Made by a program: the position numbers and the translations under genes. Shown in pieces: positions 36,601 through 45,256 of a stretch of 64,000 bases of DNA; position 1 is the first letter of the stretch; each line of letters starts with the position of its first letter. The DNA lies in NCBI GenBank assembly GCA_973895155.1, contig OZ316893.1:25110001-25174000 (forward strand), read 5' to 3'. The notes beneath the pieces are model-generated. The model was not told the DNA's origin. It ran no database searches and worked only from the letters and a program-made list of their open reading frames with translations. Source of the stretch: Marsupella aquatica. Its lineage: Eukaryota > Marchantiophyta.

Positions 36601-38513
36601 CGTGGTGCCCAAACTTCCATCCCAGAAAGCCAGACAAAGGAGAGGCCCCAAAAAATTCGTCAAGGAAAGGCTGAAGACGATCATCACGAAAGCTACCAGC
36701 AGTTCCAGTCATTTCAAGTCGCTCTCAGAGCCGAGCGGCTTGTTGGGTAATTTGAATCCAGGGATCATTGGTCGAGTGAGGAACAGTCAGCAGATCCATG
36801 CTATTTTGGGAGCGTTGATTGGGGTAGCCTCAAGTAATGAAGGAAGAGAAGCTACTCGATCCGCCAGCTTGCCAAGAGCGTCCCAACCTTCAGCTTGCGT
36901 TCCTGTTATGCCAGAAGCTGATGGGGAGCTGAAAGAAAGACCAGTTGAAGTTCAAGAAACCTATCTTAAAGAAGAAAATGTCACTCGATCGAAAAATGGT
37001 GGAGTGCAACACTCCACTATAGGAAGGAGCACAGAGAATGAACAATTGCAGGAAAGGGACTTAAGGCAGGAAACGCTGGATCAAGGACGGCCTCTGCTGT
37101 CTAACCCACTGAAAGTAATAAGCGAAACTCGTAAAATCCTTCCTCAATGTGCTGCTGGTTTGGCGTCTCTGATAGACGAGGCTGTCAATGGAGACCATGT
37201 ACACGAGCAGTCCGAGTCTCGCACACAAATGCGGTCCTCCCTTTCCGGTATTCCTGAAGATGTGGAGGACGATAATGAGCAAGAACTGCAACCCATGTCT
37301 GTGACAGATAGCTCTTCAGCAGGTAAGATGCCAACTCGGGAATCTATGCCACGAAAGGATGAAACAGGTCGGATTCTTGAAGATTCCAATGTAGCCTTTT
37401 CATATGCGTATGTGTGCAACTAATCAGTGTTGTGATAGTTGAGAGATCTCTTAATTGTGATACTAACACTTTCTACGAATTCAGCTGCAGGGCTAGCAGC
37501 TCGATGGCTGGACCTCCTTTCGCTTGATGCCAAGGGTCGGCTCTGTGGTAGGTGGCTCTGCTTGGATCCCTGTGCAAGTCCACTCATTCACTCCGTTTGA
37601 ATGTCTTTGGTCTTCTTGCAATCCATTGATGTAATAAGTGCCTTGCCATTCGATTTCTCGTCAACGACTTCCTGGTGATGAAAGTTGCACTCTTTGCAGC
37701 TTTGAGACAAAGTCGCCGTCGAGTACGAAGCACTCTTTCCTCAGTGCCGCTTAATCCCGACGTTACGGCTGTTAATCCACCTTTGACTAGGTCCACCATT
37801 GATATGGATATACTTGGCAGTCAACAAAGTGTCTGCTCAGATCCAACTATAATTCAGACCGTGGCGGATGAGTCTTCACAGCAAGTGGATAGGTGGCGTG
37901 CTCTATTTACCAACATGGACGTCGTGCTCGGGAATGAGGCTACCAAGCTGGTGCGTTTTTCCGCCCCTAAAATTTTATTACACATTCCTATGTTGGTCTT
38001 CAAACAAGAATGAGATCTCGGTCATTGATAAAGCAACTCAAGATACGTCGTTGTGATTTTGTGCAGGAAAGTTGGTTGTGGCAAATTAATCAGATGCAGG
38101 CATTTTGCCCAAGTTCAACTCAACACCCTTCTTCTGGTCCAGAGAAATCACATGTTGCTTTCTGCCAAGGACTGGCAACGTCAAATCCCGGAATTGAAGG
38201 GAAACCGGCTCAAAGGTCTCAATGCTCTTTCCAGTTTGCTTGCTAGTCACATCAACCGATTGGTTGGCAATATTTCATCAGTGAGCAAATGACGTGCCTG
38301 AGCTTCGTTGAGGTCGAGGATAGTAGGTCGGGCAGGATCATTTTTTCGACCAAAAAAACATTTTTGTTCTTTCAATACTAACGCCCACCTGCTGTTTCTG
38401 ACAGGTGGCCTTTAACTATCGATGCCATAGAAAAAGAGCTTGGATTCGCCGCATCCGTTGCTTCAATAACGTCCACGGCCAACTTTGTGGCTAAAGCTCA
38501 AAATTTCAGATAA
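28374..38513 (+). CDS. Long multi-exon gene of unknown function (gene B)
   Basis: The model is read from frame continuity at GT/AG sites. Exons: 28374-28883, 29662-29782, 30044-30327, 30515-30613, 31587-31706, 32269-32436, 32873-32995, 33432-33581, 33789-33911, 34118-34306, 34633-34773, 35144-37322, 37485-37547, 37700-37950, 38067-38280 and 38405-38513. Up to the TAG at 38244-38246 this gives about 1,566 residues, with all phases consistent. The N-terminus is basic and ends with an EAR-like SFDLNRGMPPP; the middle is an array of acidic SSSDDD/YGPFM peptides; the large exon has a Gln run and two RRGPK...ERL motifs; the C-terminus (ARWLDLLSLDAKGRL, LRQSRRRVRS, VDRWRALFTNMD, ESWLWQINQMQ) resembles, from memory, a conserved plant family of unknown function. 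No catalytic domain is seen. Basic patches suggest a nuclear or nucleic-acid-binding role; this is inference. The last two exons do not keep frame. Confidence 0.75.
30855..31025 (+). pseudogene. Type-I exon copy 1 with an in-frame stop
   Basis: It is homologous to the live copy at 32269-32436. The 3' half reads AEFEKKYGPFMQPHRYWPEP then CETAPLKDGL and ends at a good donor (TTA|GTGAGT). The 5' half after the 'ttaag' acceptor has TAA at 30879-30881, and the acidic SSSDDD part aligns to SCSHKDD in a shifted frame, suggesting compensating indels. Length is 171 bp, still a multiple of three. It is probably skipped, or is the cause of a poison-exon transcript. Confidence 0.6.
31218..31328 (+). pseudogene. 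Type-II exon copy, one stop, GC donor
   Basis: It runs from the acceptor 'ctgctgag' to AACCAG followed by GCAATG. The length of 111 bp is a multiple of three, but the phase-0 frame contains TAG after about 23 codons. The copy in the preceding unit (exon 4, 30515-30613) has GTAACG at the homologous donor; here the donor has become GC. It is likely skipped or a pseudo-exon. Confidence 0.55.
31587..31706 (+). other. Gene B type-I exon copy 2
   Basis: 40 codons, phase 0-0, between 'tttcttttcttcag' and GAG|GTAAGT. It encodes VNIKERVGIACLPDG, then SSSNDDCDWSPEK and PHRYRLAPCQTE. Compared with copy 3 it lacks the FxREYGPFM segment and the terminal APLKDVL, an internal deletion that keeps frame. This is the strongest donor in the array. 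Confidence 0.7.
31886..32003 (+). pseudogene. Type-II exon copy, frame-broken, GC donor
   Basis: This is the homologue of 31218-31328, starting after 'ctctgcttag' and ending at AACCAG|GCAATG. Its length of 118 bp is not a multiple of three, and the phase-0 frame reaches TGA after about 17 codons. A one-base-shifted frame is open for longer and leads through the intron, but the preceding exon cannot enter it. I regard it as a dead copy. Confidence 0.55.
32269..32436 (+). other. Gene B type-I exon copy 3 (best-preserved unit)
   Basis: 56 codons, phase 0-0. In order it encodes VDIKEKLRIAYRPNV, SSSDDDCDISPEKF, QREYGPFMKLQRYS and PYQTAPLKDVL, and ends at TTG|GTGAGT. It serves as the reference for the family: an amphipathic start, an acidic Ser/Asp core typical of casein-kinase-2 sites, then an aromatic/proline segment. 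Related but more diverged exons are 32873-32995 (VEGKSGVEVRKEEE...CSDDN) and 33432-33581 (DKIKGIVDVIKEND, LSSSDDDEDFSS, RKYGQPHKYRPAPL). Confidence 0.75.
35144..37322 (+). other. Gene B large exon (726 codons)
   Basis: It enters in phase 0 after 'ttaccttacag' (ERHINQRVLKEGR...) and leaves in phase 1 at TCAGCAG|GTAAGA. The frame stays open 100 bp further into the intron, to a TAA at 37421-37423, so the bare ORF overstates the exon. Notable parts are a polyglutamine run (HQQQQQQC, about 36031-36057), VTFRRGPKQGKQERLSTKVL (about 36397-36456) echoed by RQRRGPKKFVKERLKTI (about 36631-36682), a segment AEYYAKRRFDPNTETVFDHV, and a Glu/Asp-rich end. Mostly disordered in appearance; no enzyme motif. 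Confidence 0.8.
37485..38513 (+). other. Gene B conserved C-terminal exons, reading frame broken at the end
   Basis: Exon 37485-37547 (AAGLAARWLDLLSLDAKGRL) joins 37700-37950 (LRQSRRRVRS ... VDRWRALFTNMD ... GNEATKL) and 38067 onward (ESWLWQINQMQ) in exact phase. After MQ the protein-like reading moves one base over (HFAQVQLNTLLLVQRNHMLL, then KDWQRQIPELKGNRLKGL) with no intron able to bridge it, while the entry frame stops at TAG 38244-38246. The donor TCA|GTGAGC (38281) and acceptor 'tttctgacag' (38404) give a last exon whose helical reading (IDAIEKELGFAASVASITST, ending NFR and TAA at 38511) again needs a different phase. Confidence 0.6.
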
Positions 38514-39924
38514 TGAAGGTTCTAATTTAGGTATATTAGCCATTCATTCATTACTCATCTAGGAGATTCCATGGTCGGTGGAATATTTGATTGAAGGTAA
38601 AAGGTTGCCAACTGCACCTTAGTGATTACAAATATTTAGAATCTTGCCAACACTAAAGTTGAGGTGATTTCGCTATGAAAAGCTGTCGTGAACGTACGAA
38701 GCGAGACATCTTTTGGTGTGATACACTGTAAAATAAGCTTCAGAAGCCAAGTTGATATCATCCTATTCTCTCTAAGGCGACTCCTATCAAATTCCTATTC
38801 ACAAGGGTAAGCCGGTTGATTCTGTACATGAGACTTGTACTAAAAAGTGGGTTCTGAAGGGCTCCAACATTTGAGAAACATTTGCGAAATGTTGGACCAG
38901 CACTATAGCGTGAGCAGTTTCTGAAGCTTTAACCTCGACCTACTGAAAGTATCTTCGGGTGCTGTTGTAAAGACTTGGGTACCAGCATGGCACCTCGGAT
39001 TCAATTAGGTCATGATCAATGTATCAAACTCATCAGAACGGTAACAAAGTGCATACAGATGCCATTGTGGTCCCCAGAGCACTCAGCACAACTAAAAAGA
39101 GAGGTCCGCATTCCGTCCTAGTTCAATGATCTGTAGAACGAAACAGCATCTTGAGAGGGGCAGCTTGCCACCGTCTATCAATCAGTGCCTGTGGTCCAAA
39201 CGGGCACAGAAGATTCATTACGAGGTTCCATTTGTTCGCTTTTTGCTCGAAGCAAAAGATCTTAGTGGCCCCGTCCCCTCTCCCTCTTTCTAGATTTGTG
39301 GGTTGAGGTAGAAAAGGGATGGCAGCCAGATTGAAATCCCAGAGCTGTGATTTGCCTTTTCTGAATAGACGCCGAAGCTCAAAACAAGGAGCTAGTTTAC
39401 ACTGAGCATCCTTCCTCCCCATGAGTTTGACAGTTCCGCGATCTTGCCACTTCTCAAAAGATAATACAAGTGAGACTCTCGATGACGTGCATTGTCTACT
39501 TAATACAGTAGCCTGGAATGAAAGTTCGCCATGTCCATCAGCAAGTTTTCGCAACCCCACCACGTTAGAGGAATCTGTGATGGTTATTTCCGAAAATTTC
39601 AACTACCATGTCTGATTTGAGCTGCCTTCTATTCACTGTATGTTGCAGACTCCCAGAAAATCATTTCTCAAGCGCTGGCAACGGCTCAGGTCCCTCCTTC
39701 GTCAGAGACGTTGCAGAGGGTCTATAATCTACACATAGCCTACTGTGTGGAAGCTACAGTACTGAATATAGCCAGCCGAGCTTCGATCAATAGCTTTGTA
39801 TTATAAGTTGAATGGGAGTCCCAAGCCAACGGGCAAAAGTCGTTCAGTGGTCTCTTGTGTACTTGTAAGGGGTCAATAGTTGACCTGGCCTGTGTAGGTT
39901 AAGGGCATATTCTAGAGACATTTA
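38514..39924. other. Flank downstream of gene B
   Basis: It includes the presumed 3'UTR. A 159-codon minus-strand frame (39123-39602) and a short plus-strand frame overlap it, but neither has splice-like borders or a recognisable motif. A short basic frame after 'tgttgcag' at about 39649 (TPRKSFLKRWQRLRSLLRQR) is interesting but isolated. I do not call a gene. Confidence 0.4.
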
Positions 39925-40145
39925 TTTCATGGACCCCCAAAATGCAAAATGTTTCTTGATGGACCCATGAGTGATCCACACCCACCATAGATCGCAAATC
40001 AATGTACCCAAAAACTCATGTGGTTTCATGGGGTCTATTAAGTAAGACATTTTAATTTAGGGGTCCATCAAGTAGCTCATGTAGTTTCATGAGGTCTATT
40101 AAGTAAGACATTTCAATTTAGGGGTCCATCAAGTATATATCTCTT
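39925..40145. mobile_element. MITE-like copy, 'gatggacccc' family, with partial internal duplication
   Basis: It has 'atggacccccaaaatgcaaa' at the left, 'gagtgatccacacccaccat' in the middle and 'aatttaggggtccatcaagt' at the right. The right 65 bp ('catgtagtttcatgaggtct' through 'ggggtccatcaagta') is present twice in tandem, extending the element. It has the same orientation as 19540-19702. Confidence 0.6.
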
Positions 40146-40282
40146 ATAGTGTCCTTTCAAACTTCACTCCATACCATGATAAATCTGGTTATTTTGTTTA
40201 AATCAATGAGTGCACAACCTATATTAGCACATTTTGATGTGGTCAAAATATGACATTTACTGTGTACTACATCACTCCTTAT

Positions 40283-40690
40283 CAGGATCATCTTGCCTTT
40301 TGCGTCTTTTTCTTTATGCCTTGTTTTTACTGCGTGGCGACCAATGTTTTTCTCCAAAATTTGTGCAAACGAGAAGGTGACCATTATTTTGATTCCCAAC
40401 AAAGAGTAGTCGTGTTTGTCGTACGTAACAATGATGTTATTATTTATTTAAATATTTAGAAGTTTATTTAACTACATTTTTTCATATTTTCAATTTCATT
40501 GTAATGATTTATTTTATATTTGAAAATAACAAAAGAAACTAAAGTGGTTTTGTGTAAAAAAAATCATCTTGCCTTTGTGTCTTTTTCTTTATGCCCTATT
40601 TTTATTGTGTGGCAACCAAATTTTTTTCCAAAATTTGCACAAAGAAGAAGGCGGCCATTATTTTGATTTCCAACAAAGAGTAGTCTTATT
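40283..40690. repeat. Two-copy direct repeat, period about 278 bp
   Basis: 'atcatcttgcctttt' (or 'tgcctttg'), 'gtctttttctttatgcc', 'gtgtggc' (or 'gcgtggc'), 'tccaaaattt', 'gccattattttgatt' and 'ccaacaaagagtagtc' occur at 40285-40410 and 40563-40687. The spacer is AT-rich with poly-A runs. Confidence 0.75.
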
Positions 40691-41520
40691 GTAAGTTCAC
40701 TATGATGTGAATGCTGTGGTGTCTGGAATTTTGGAAAATACTCCTCATGGGGGTCTGAAAAAAGCCTATACTAATTTTACTTGTGACAAATAAGAAGAAA
40801 AGAACTGAGGACCCCACTATAGGGAGAAGTCCCAAGACAAAAAGCCTTTGCTGTGTTGGAAATGTGACAAGTTTGGTTACACAAAAGAAGCCTGTCAAGG
40901 TAAGGCAACAAGACAAATAAGACAATTTTGTGCCATACAATTTTGTGCCATAGAAGCACTCCGCTCCAAACCATGAATATAATTTTCTGCCATACAAAGC
41001 ACTCTGCACCAAACCAGGGCCTGCTCAATCTCGAAAATGGGTAAAATTGATCCCCTCTTCACCTACCTTCTTGGTAGATAGCCCCTCCTTGGATCAAGGC
41101 CAGCTCAATCTCGAGACTGGGTCAAAAAAAGTTTGATCCCCTCTTGATCTATCTTTTGGTACATAGCCCTTTGTATCACTTCTGGGTAAACATATTCCGT
41201 TGTGAAATGTTTTCCCACACAGCATTTGACACCCCCTACTACTCAGATGCACTAGTCAATACTAGACTTTACTAAAGGTTTTTATGGAGACGCTCACACC
41301 TGATATTTAATTTGTCATGCCATTGCATCCACCTGTGTGTATTGCCTTTGCCTTGTCATTCTAATTTTTGCTAACGAAAGTATTTCTTCAATGGCTAAAT
41401 TTTTCTCAATCCAAAAACACTCTCCAAGTCCCACTGATTCCCCTCACCCTCCTTGATCTCCTTTTTGCCTAGCTGATTTAGGGGTTGCATTGCGGGTAAA
41501 CTGATACAATTATTCTCTAT

Positions 41521-41770
41521 CGTGGACCCACTGTAGAGGACCCAACCTGTCCCTGGGCACTGGCCGGTCTTCGGAGTGTGCTACTCCTTCTGTAGTTTTC
41601 TAGGCTTTTGGTTTAGTTCTTGCCTCCCTTTGAGGCTCTGCTCCTTCTCCGGTTCTGACCTTTTCTGGCCTCGACACATTTGACCGTTGGTCCTTTGGGT
41701 TGGTGTCCCGTTGTTGGGCCCCCCACATTGCCCCCCGCATTGTATACTGACTTTTTGAATAGGATAATGT
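41521..41770 (+). mobile_element. Truncated LINE 3'UTR fragment
   Basis: 'cactggccggtcttcggagt' followed by 'gtgctactcc', 'tttagtt', 'gaggctctgctcc', 'ggttgg', 'gtcccg' and 'ttgtat' with 'ctttttgaat' parallels 49531-49730 in the full LINE downstream ('cactggccggtcttacggag', 'gtgctgctcc', 'tttagtt', 'gaggcctctcc', 'gtccc', 'ttgtatgctgtctctttgaa'). It is therefore a 5'-truncated or decayed copy of the same or a closely related element, about 0.7 kb upstream of the full-length insertion. Confidence 0.7.
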
Positions 41771-42470
41771 CCTGGTTAGAGAGCATTATGAGATCTAATG
41801 CCCTGACAAACGAGAGCGACAGCCCAAGTTTTGAGGGCATTATTCTCATAATGCCAATAACTAGGACATTAATGTGCGTAAAACCTTGAGTGATTTTTGG
41901 GTAACAAATAAGAAAGATTGAATCTCTGAAAGGAAAATCCAAACAAAAGGGCCCACAATTGGCCAAAGGTATAGAGAAGCTAAAAACAAATCTTGTGATT
42001 TTGATACAAGTTATTATGGTATTTTATTTGGTAACACTATATTTGGTTTTTAACTTTCCTATTTTTGTGATAATTCACATAATGCACTCCTCAAAAGAAC
42101 TCAAAAGAAGGGAATATGTATGGGAAATTAATGCACTCAAATACACTGAGAAAAATCACAAAAATGTTTCCTTAATAGAATTCATCTATTTTTCTCGAGG
42201 CAAAAGAAATTCTCTCAATCCAAATTTTTGGGATGATTCACCCTTTAAAAGGCTTTTCGTCCCCTCGAAAGAACCAATTGAAAAGCCCTTTTTGTCATGT
42301 TAGTAAACAAACAAACCAATTCTTGATGTGATGACATCTGCAGTTTTCGTGCCATTTCATTTGGGAGAGTGAGCGTTCGAGAAAGGTCTCAACTAAAAAG
42401 GAAACAGAGGAAAAAGGTTTCAACTAGACATAGAACGACAAAATCCAAATTGGAAGATGGAATTTCGACC

Positions 42471-42486
42471 TAAAAACACGAGAGAA
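42471..42486 (+). repeat. Left target-site duplication of the LINE
   Basis: taaaaacacgagagaa here is identical to 49748-49763. It marks the left boundary of the LINE insertion. Confidence 0.85.
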
Positions 42487-43486
42487 GATCAAGGAGGCTC
42501 GCGCGATGTAGGGCTCCGGCGGTAGAGGTGTGCGGGGAGGAGAGACTCTGTAAACGGGTCACACTTTGCGCATACGGCTGCCAATAATTACTCTGGCATT
42601 TACTTTGGCAATCGTATCTTTTGACCGGTTATCCCTCCCACCTGACAGTGTACCATACCGTTCAGGGTAACTCGGTTCGAAATGACCGGCGCTGCCTTGC
42701 CAACCGGTTTTGTCCTCTCTCAACAGCCAGAACATGTTTACCCTGAGTAATTACGATACTTACACACCTCAGGGTTTCCCGTCCGTCGCTCTGCGCAGAC
42801 ACTGCGCACTGAATGTTCCACTTTCCTCAAAGGATTTGACAGTTTACACATGTTTTGTTGCGGTTTTTGTCTGTACTCGCGTTCTGTCTATTGGCGCCAT
42901 TTTCTGCCTACGGTGCTGTGATTCTCGGCTTTCTGCGGAGACGTTCGCACCTGATTTGGGGAAGACAGTCGCTTGGAGTGCGGACGGCTGGCATTGGTGT
43001 TGGCACGGCCTTCACTGTGAGTTCTTTTTTGGCAATACCATCCATCGTCGTACCTTCTGGGCCAACTAGACCTTCCTATACATCACGCTTCTCACAAAGG
43101 AAGTGCCGCCCGTGTACAACTTCCTTTTGAGTGCTCCATTTCTCGGCTGTGGTCCTCAACAACGTTGCGGGCTCTCTGGACTGGATCCTGGACGTTGTGC
43201 GCTTTCATTTTTGCTTAGTTCTCTCTCTGCATTGGCGTGTGAGGAATTACACGCCTGTCTGCTCTTGTTCCTGGGAGCGGTCTGCATTCGGAGTGTTCAG
43301 GGACCATTGACAGAGACAATACCATACATACCACGACGCTCTGCTCTCTGAACCTGATTACTTCCGTGCGGTCACAGTGTTTTGGCGCTTTGAGGGCAAC
43401 TGCTGGCTTTTGGGAGTCTGACCTGTTATATAGTGATATCCCTGCTCGATTGCACAACTCAACGTTGCTGCTGTGTGGGGTGCGGA

Positions 43487-45256
43487 ATGAGGCACTCGTC
43501 GGTCACAACCAGCATGACTACGGGGGAGACACATCAGAAAACTCGGCGGACTAATGCAACCCCTGCTGCCTCGCTACGCCCAGCATATGCATCAAGCACG
43601 TCTGCTACACGCACATCACATTACAAGACTGTACCTGTTGCAACCCTCGGGGCCGAGGACGATAAGGTGTACTGTATTCCCAGGGAGATCCTTCAGAATG
43701 GCACCAATCGAATTTTCGGAAATAAGCTGGTGTTGGTCTTCGAGTCTGAATTCGACTCCCGGCAAGCTCAAGACTGGGTGGCAGCCTTCAACCAGGAGAA
43801 TGAGGTGAAACTTACTTTGCACGACGAATTAGTTCATTCCATTTTTGTTGTGCAATTTGATAACTCCACGGATGCCAGCATCAAGACGACTCTACTGAAC
43901 CAGTCCCCCCTCAAGGCCTTGGATAAGTACGCTGCGGTGAATGACTACTCCGTTAATTTTGATCCTTGTAACTCAGCAAGTTTCAAACATCTGGTCACTG
44001 TGTACATCAAGCAAGGCAGCCCTGAAATCTACGAATTCATTAAATTTGTGGTTGAGCCTATCGGCCGCCTCATCAAGGCCAAGCTAGCCCCAGGTACTGA
44101 GCTCCATCACATCTCTACGATTGTTGAGACTTGCCGGAAAACCTTTCCTGCAAAAGGTAAATTCTGTCTCAGTACTCCCGGGATCACTACCGTCCCTTTT
44201 GACTACATTGGCCGAAATCTTCGCTGCTGTTTCTGCTTTTCGTATCGTCATTCTGCCTCCAGGTGCACACAGCCAAAGCCACGATTGCTCCTGGAACACA
44301 ACTCTCCTGGGAAGGTGACTCTGCATCCAGCTGCACCACCAGTCACTGCTCCATTGAAGCGAAGGTTGGACCACGACGTGCTCCTGAGCTATCAGGCTGA
44401 CCTCCAGAGAGTGCGGGCGGAGGCTGAGTACTGGAAGGAGCGTGCTGAGGAGCAGCAACGACGTGAGGACCAGGAACTACAGGCGCTAGCACTTCAGGGG
44501 GCTGCTTTCGAGGCAAAATTGGCAGCTGCAAAGGTTTCTCCACCGACCACCTCTGCATCCAGGACCTCAGCCAGGAAGAAAACCAGTCATTCTCGAAGGA
44601 AGTCTCGCAAACAAGCATCTGTGGCCAAGGGTAACATTGCTCCTCCCCTGAAATCTTTGGTGACTTCTCCCTGTCATGCAGCCCCGACTTCTTCCAGCCT
44701 GGCTCTCATTCCCGCATCTAGCTCACACACTACCCCCCTACCTGATAATCTGGCACCTCCGAAAATCCCCTTCACAACAGTGATTGACACTTCTTCTCCG
44801 ACACCCTCTAGGAAGAATCCCAGGTGCCCACCCAAGAAAATCTGGGCAGCTAGGTCGCAGCCAACCAACACTTTGTCACCTGGCACATCCCCCCGGGAGG
44901 ACCAACAATCTCAAACTTCTCCGGCCTCTGCTGCACAAGCCGAATCTAGTGCACATTCACCTGATCAAAACCCCCCAGCAGAGATTGAGAACGTTACTCT
45001 CCGGAAGAGACACCGACCTAGGTCTTCATCTGAGACTGAAACTGACCCGTTGACCACTGCCCTCCTCTCTACCCCTAGCTCCAACAAGAGAATCAAACTT
45101 TGTGAGGAGGATCCCCTGACTGTGACATCTATTCGAAGACCAATTGCACATCATGAAACCTCTCACGCTGGTGAGCTACAATCTCAGGGGACTCACATCA
45201 AGGAGACGCCGATTACGGGCCCGGTTCATTCTGGAGGGCCTTCAGCACAAGCCTGA
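43487..45256 (+). CDS. LINE ORF1, zinc-knuckle RNA-binding protein
   Basis: 589 residues from the ATG at 43487; an in-frame GTG at 43433 also lies upstream, and an ATG at 43514 is an alternative start. An RRM-like or gag-like segment (VYCIPREILQNG ... KLVLVFESEF) precedes a CX2CX4HX4C knuckle at about residues 247-260 (RCCFCFSYRHSASRC). It is followed by a coiled coil (YQADLQRVRAEAEYWKERAE) at about residues 300-350 and a Ser/Pro/Lys-rich tail. In LINEs this protein coats element RNA and forms the RNP. The frame is intact. It overlaps the start of ORF2 by about 100 bp in another frame, suggesting reinitiation or termination-linked translation of ORF2. Confidence 0.85.
   Translation: MRHSSVTTSMTTGETHQKTRRTNATPAASLRPAYASSTSATRTSHYKTVPVATLGAEDDKVYCIPREILQNGTNRIFGNKLVLVFESEFDSRQAQDWVAAFNQENEVKLTLHDELVHSIFVVQFDNSTDASIKTTLLNQSPLKALDKYAAVNDYSVNFDPCNSASFKHLVTVYIKQGSPEIYEFIKFVVEPIGRLIKAKLAPGTELHHISTIVETCRKTFPAKGKFCLSTPGITTVPFDYIGRNLRCCFCFSYRHSASRCTQPKPRLLLEHNSPGKVTLHPAAPPVTAPLKRRLDHDVLLSYQADLQRVRAEAEYWKERAEEQQRREDQELQALALQGAAFEAKLAAAKVSPPTTSASRTSARKKTSHSRRKSRKQASVAKGNIAPPLKSLVTSPCHAAPTSSSLALIPASSSHTTPLPDNLAPPKIPFTTVIDTSSPTPSRKNPRCPPKKIWAARSQPTNTLSPGTSPREDQQSQTSPASAAQAESSAHSPDQNPPAEIENVTLRKRHRPRSSSETETDPLTTALLSTPSSNKRIKLCEEDPLTVTSIRRPIAHHETSHAGELQSQGTHIKETPITGPVHSGGPSAQA

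Noticed and set aside
37323-37423. Last 33 codons of the long frame ending at 37423
   Set aside because: They follow a perfect donor (CAG|GTAAGA). Splicing to 37485 gives the conserved AARWLDLL reading, so this part is intron.
39123-39602. 159-codon minus-strand frame downstream of gene B
   Set aside because: No ATG context, motif or neighbouring exon supports it; it is likely fortuitous in the gene B 3' flank.
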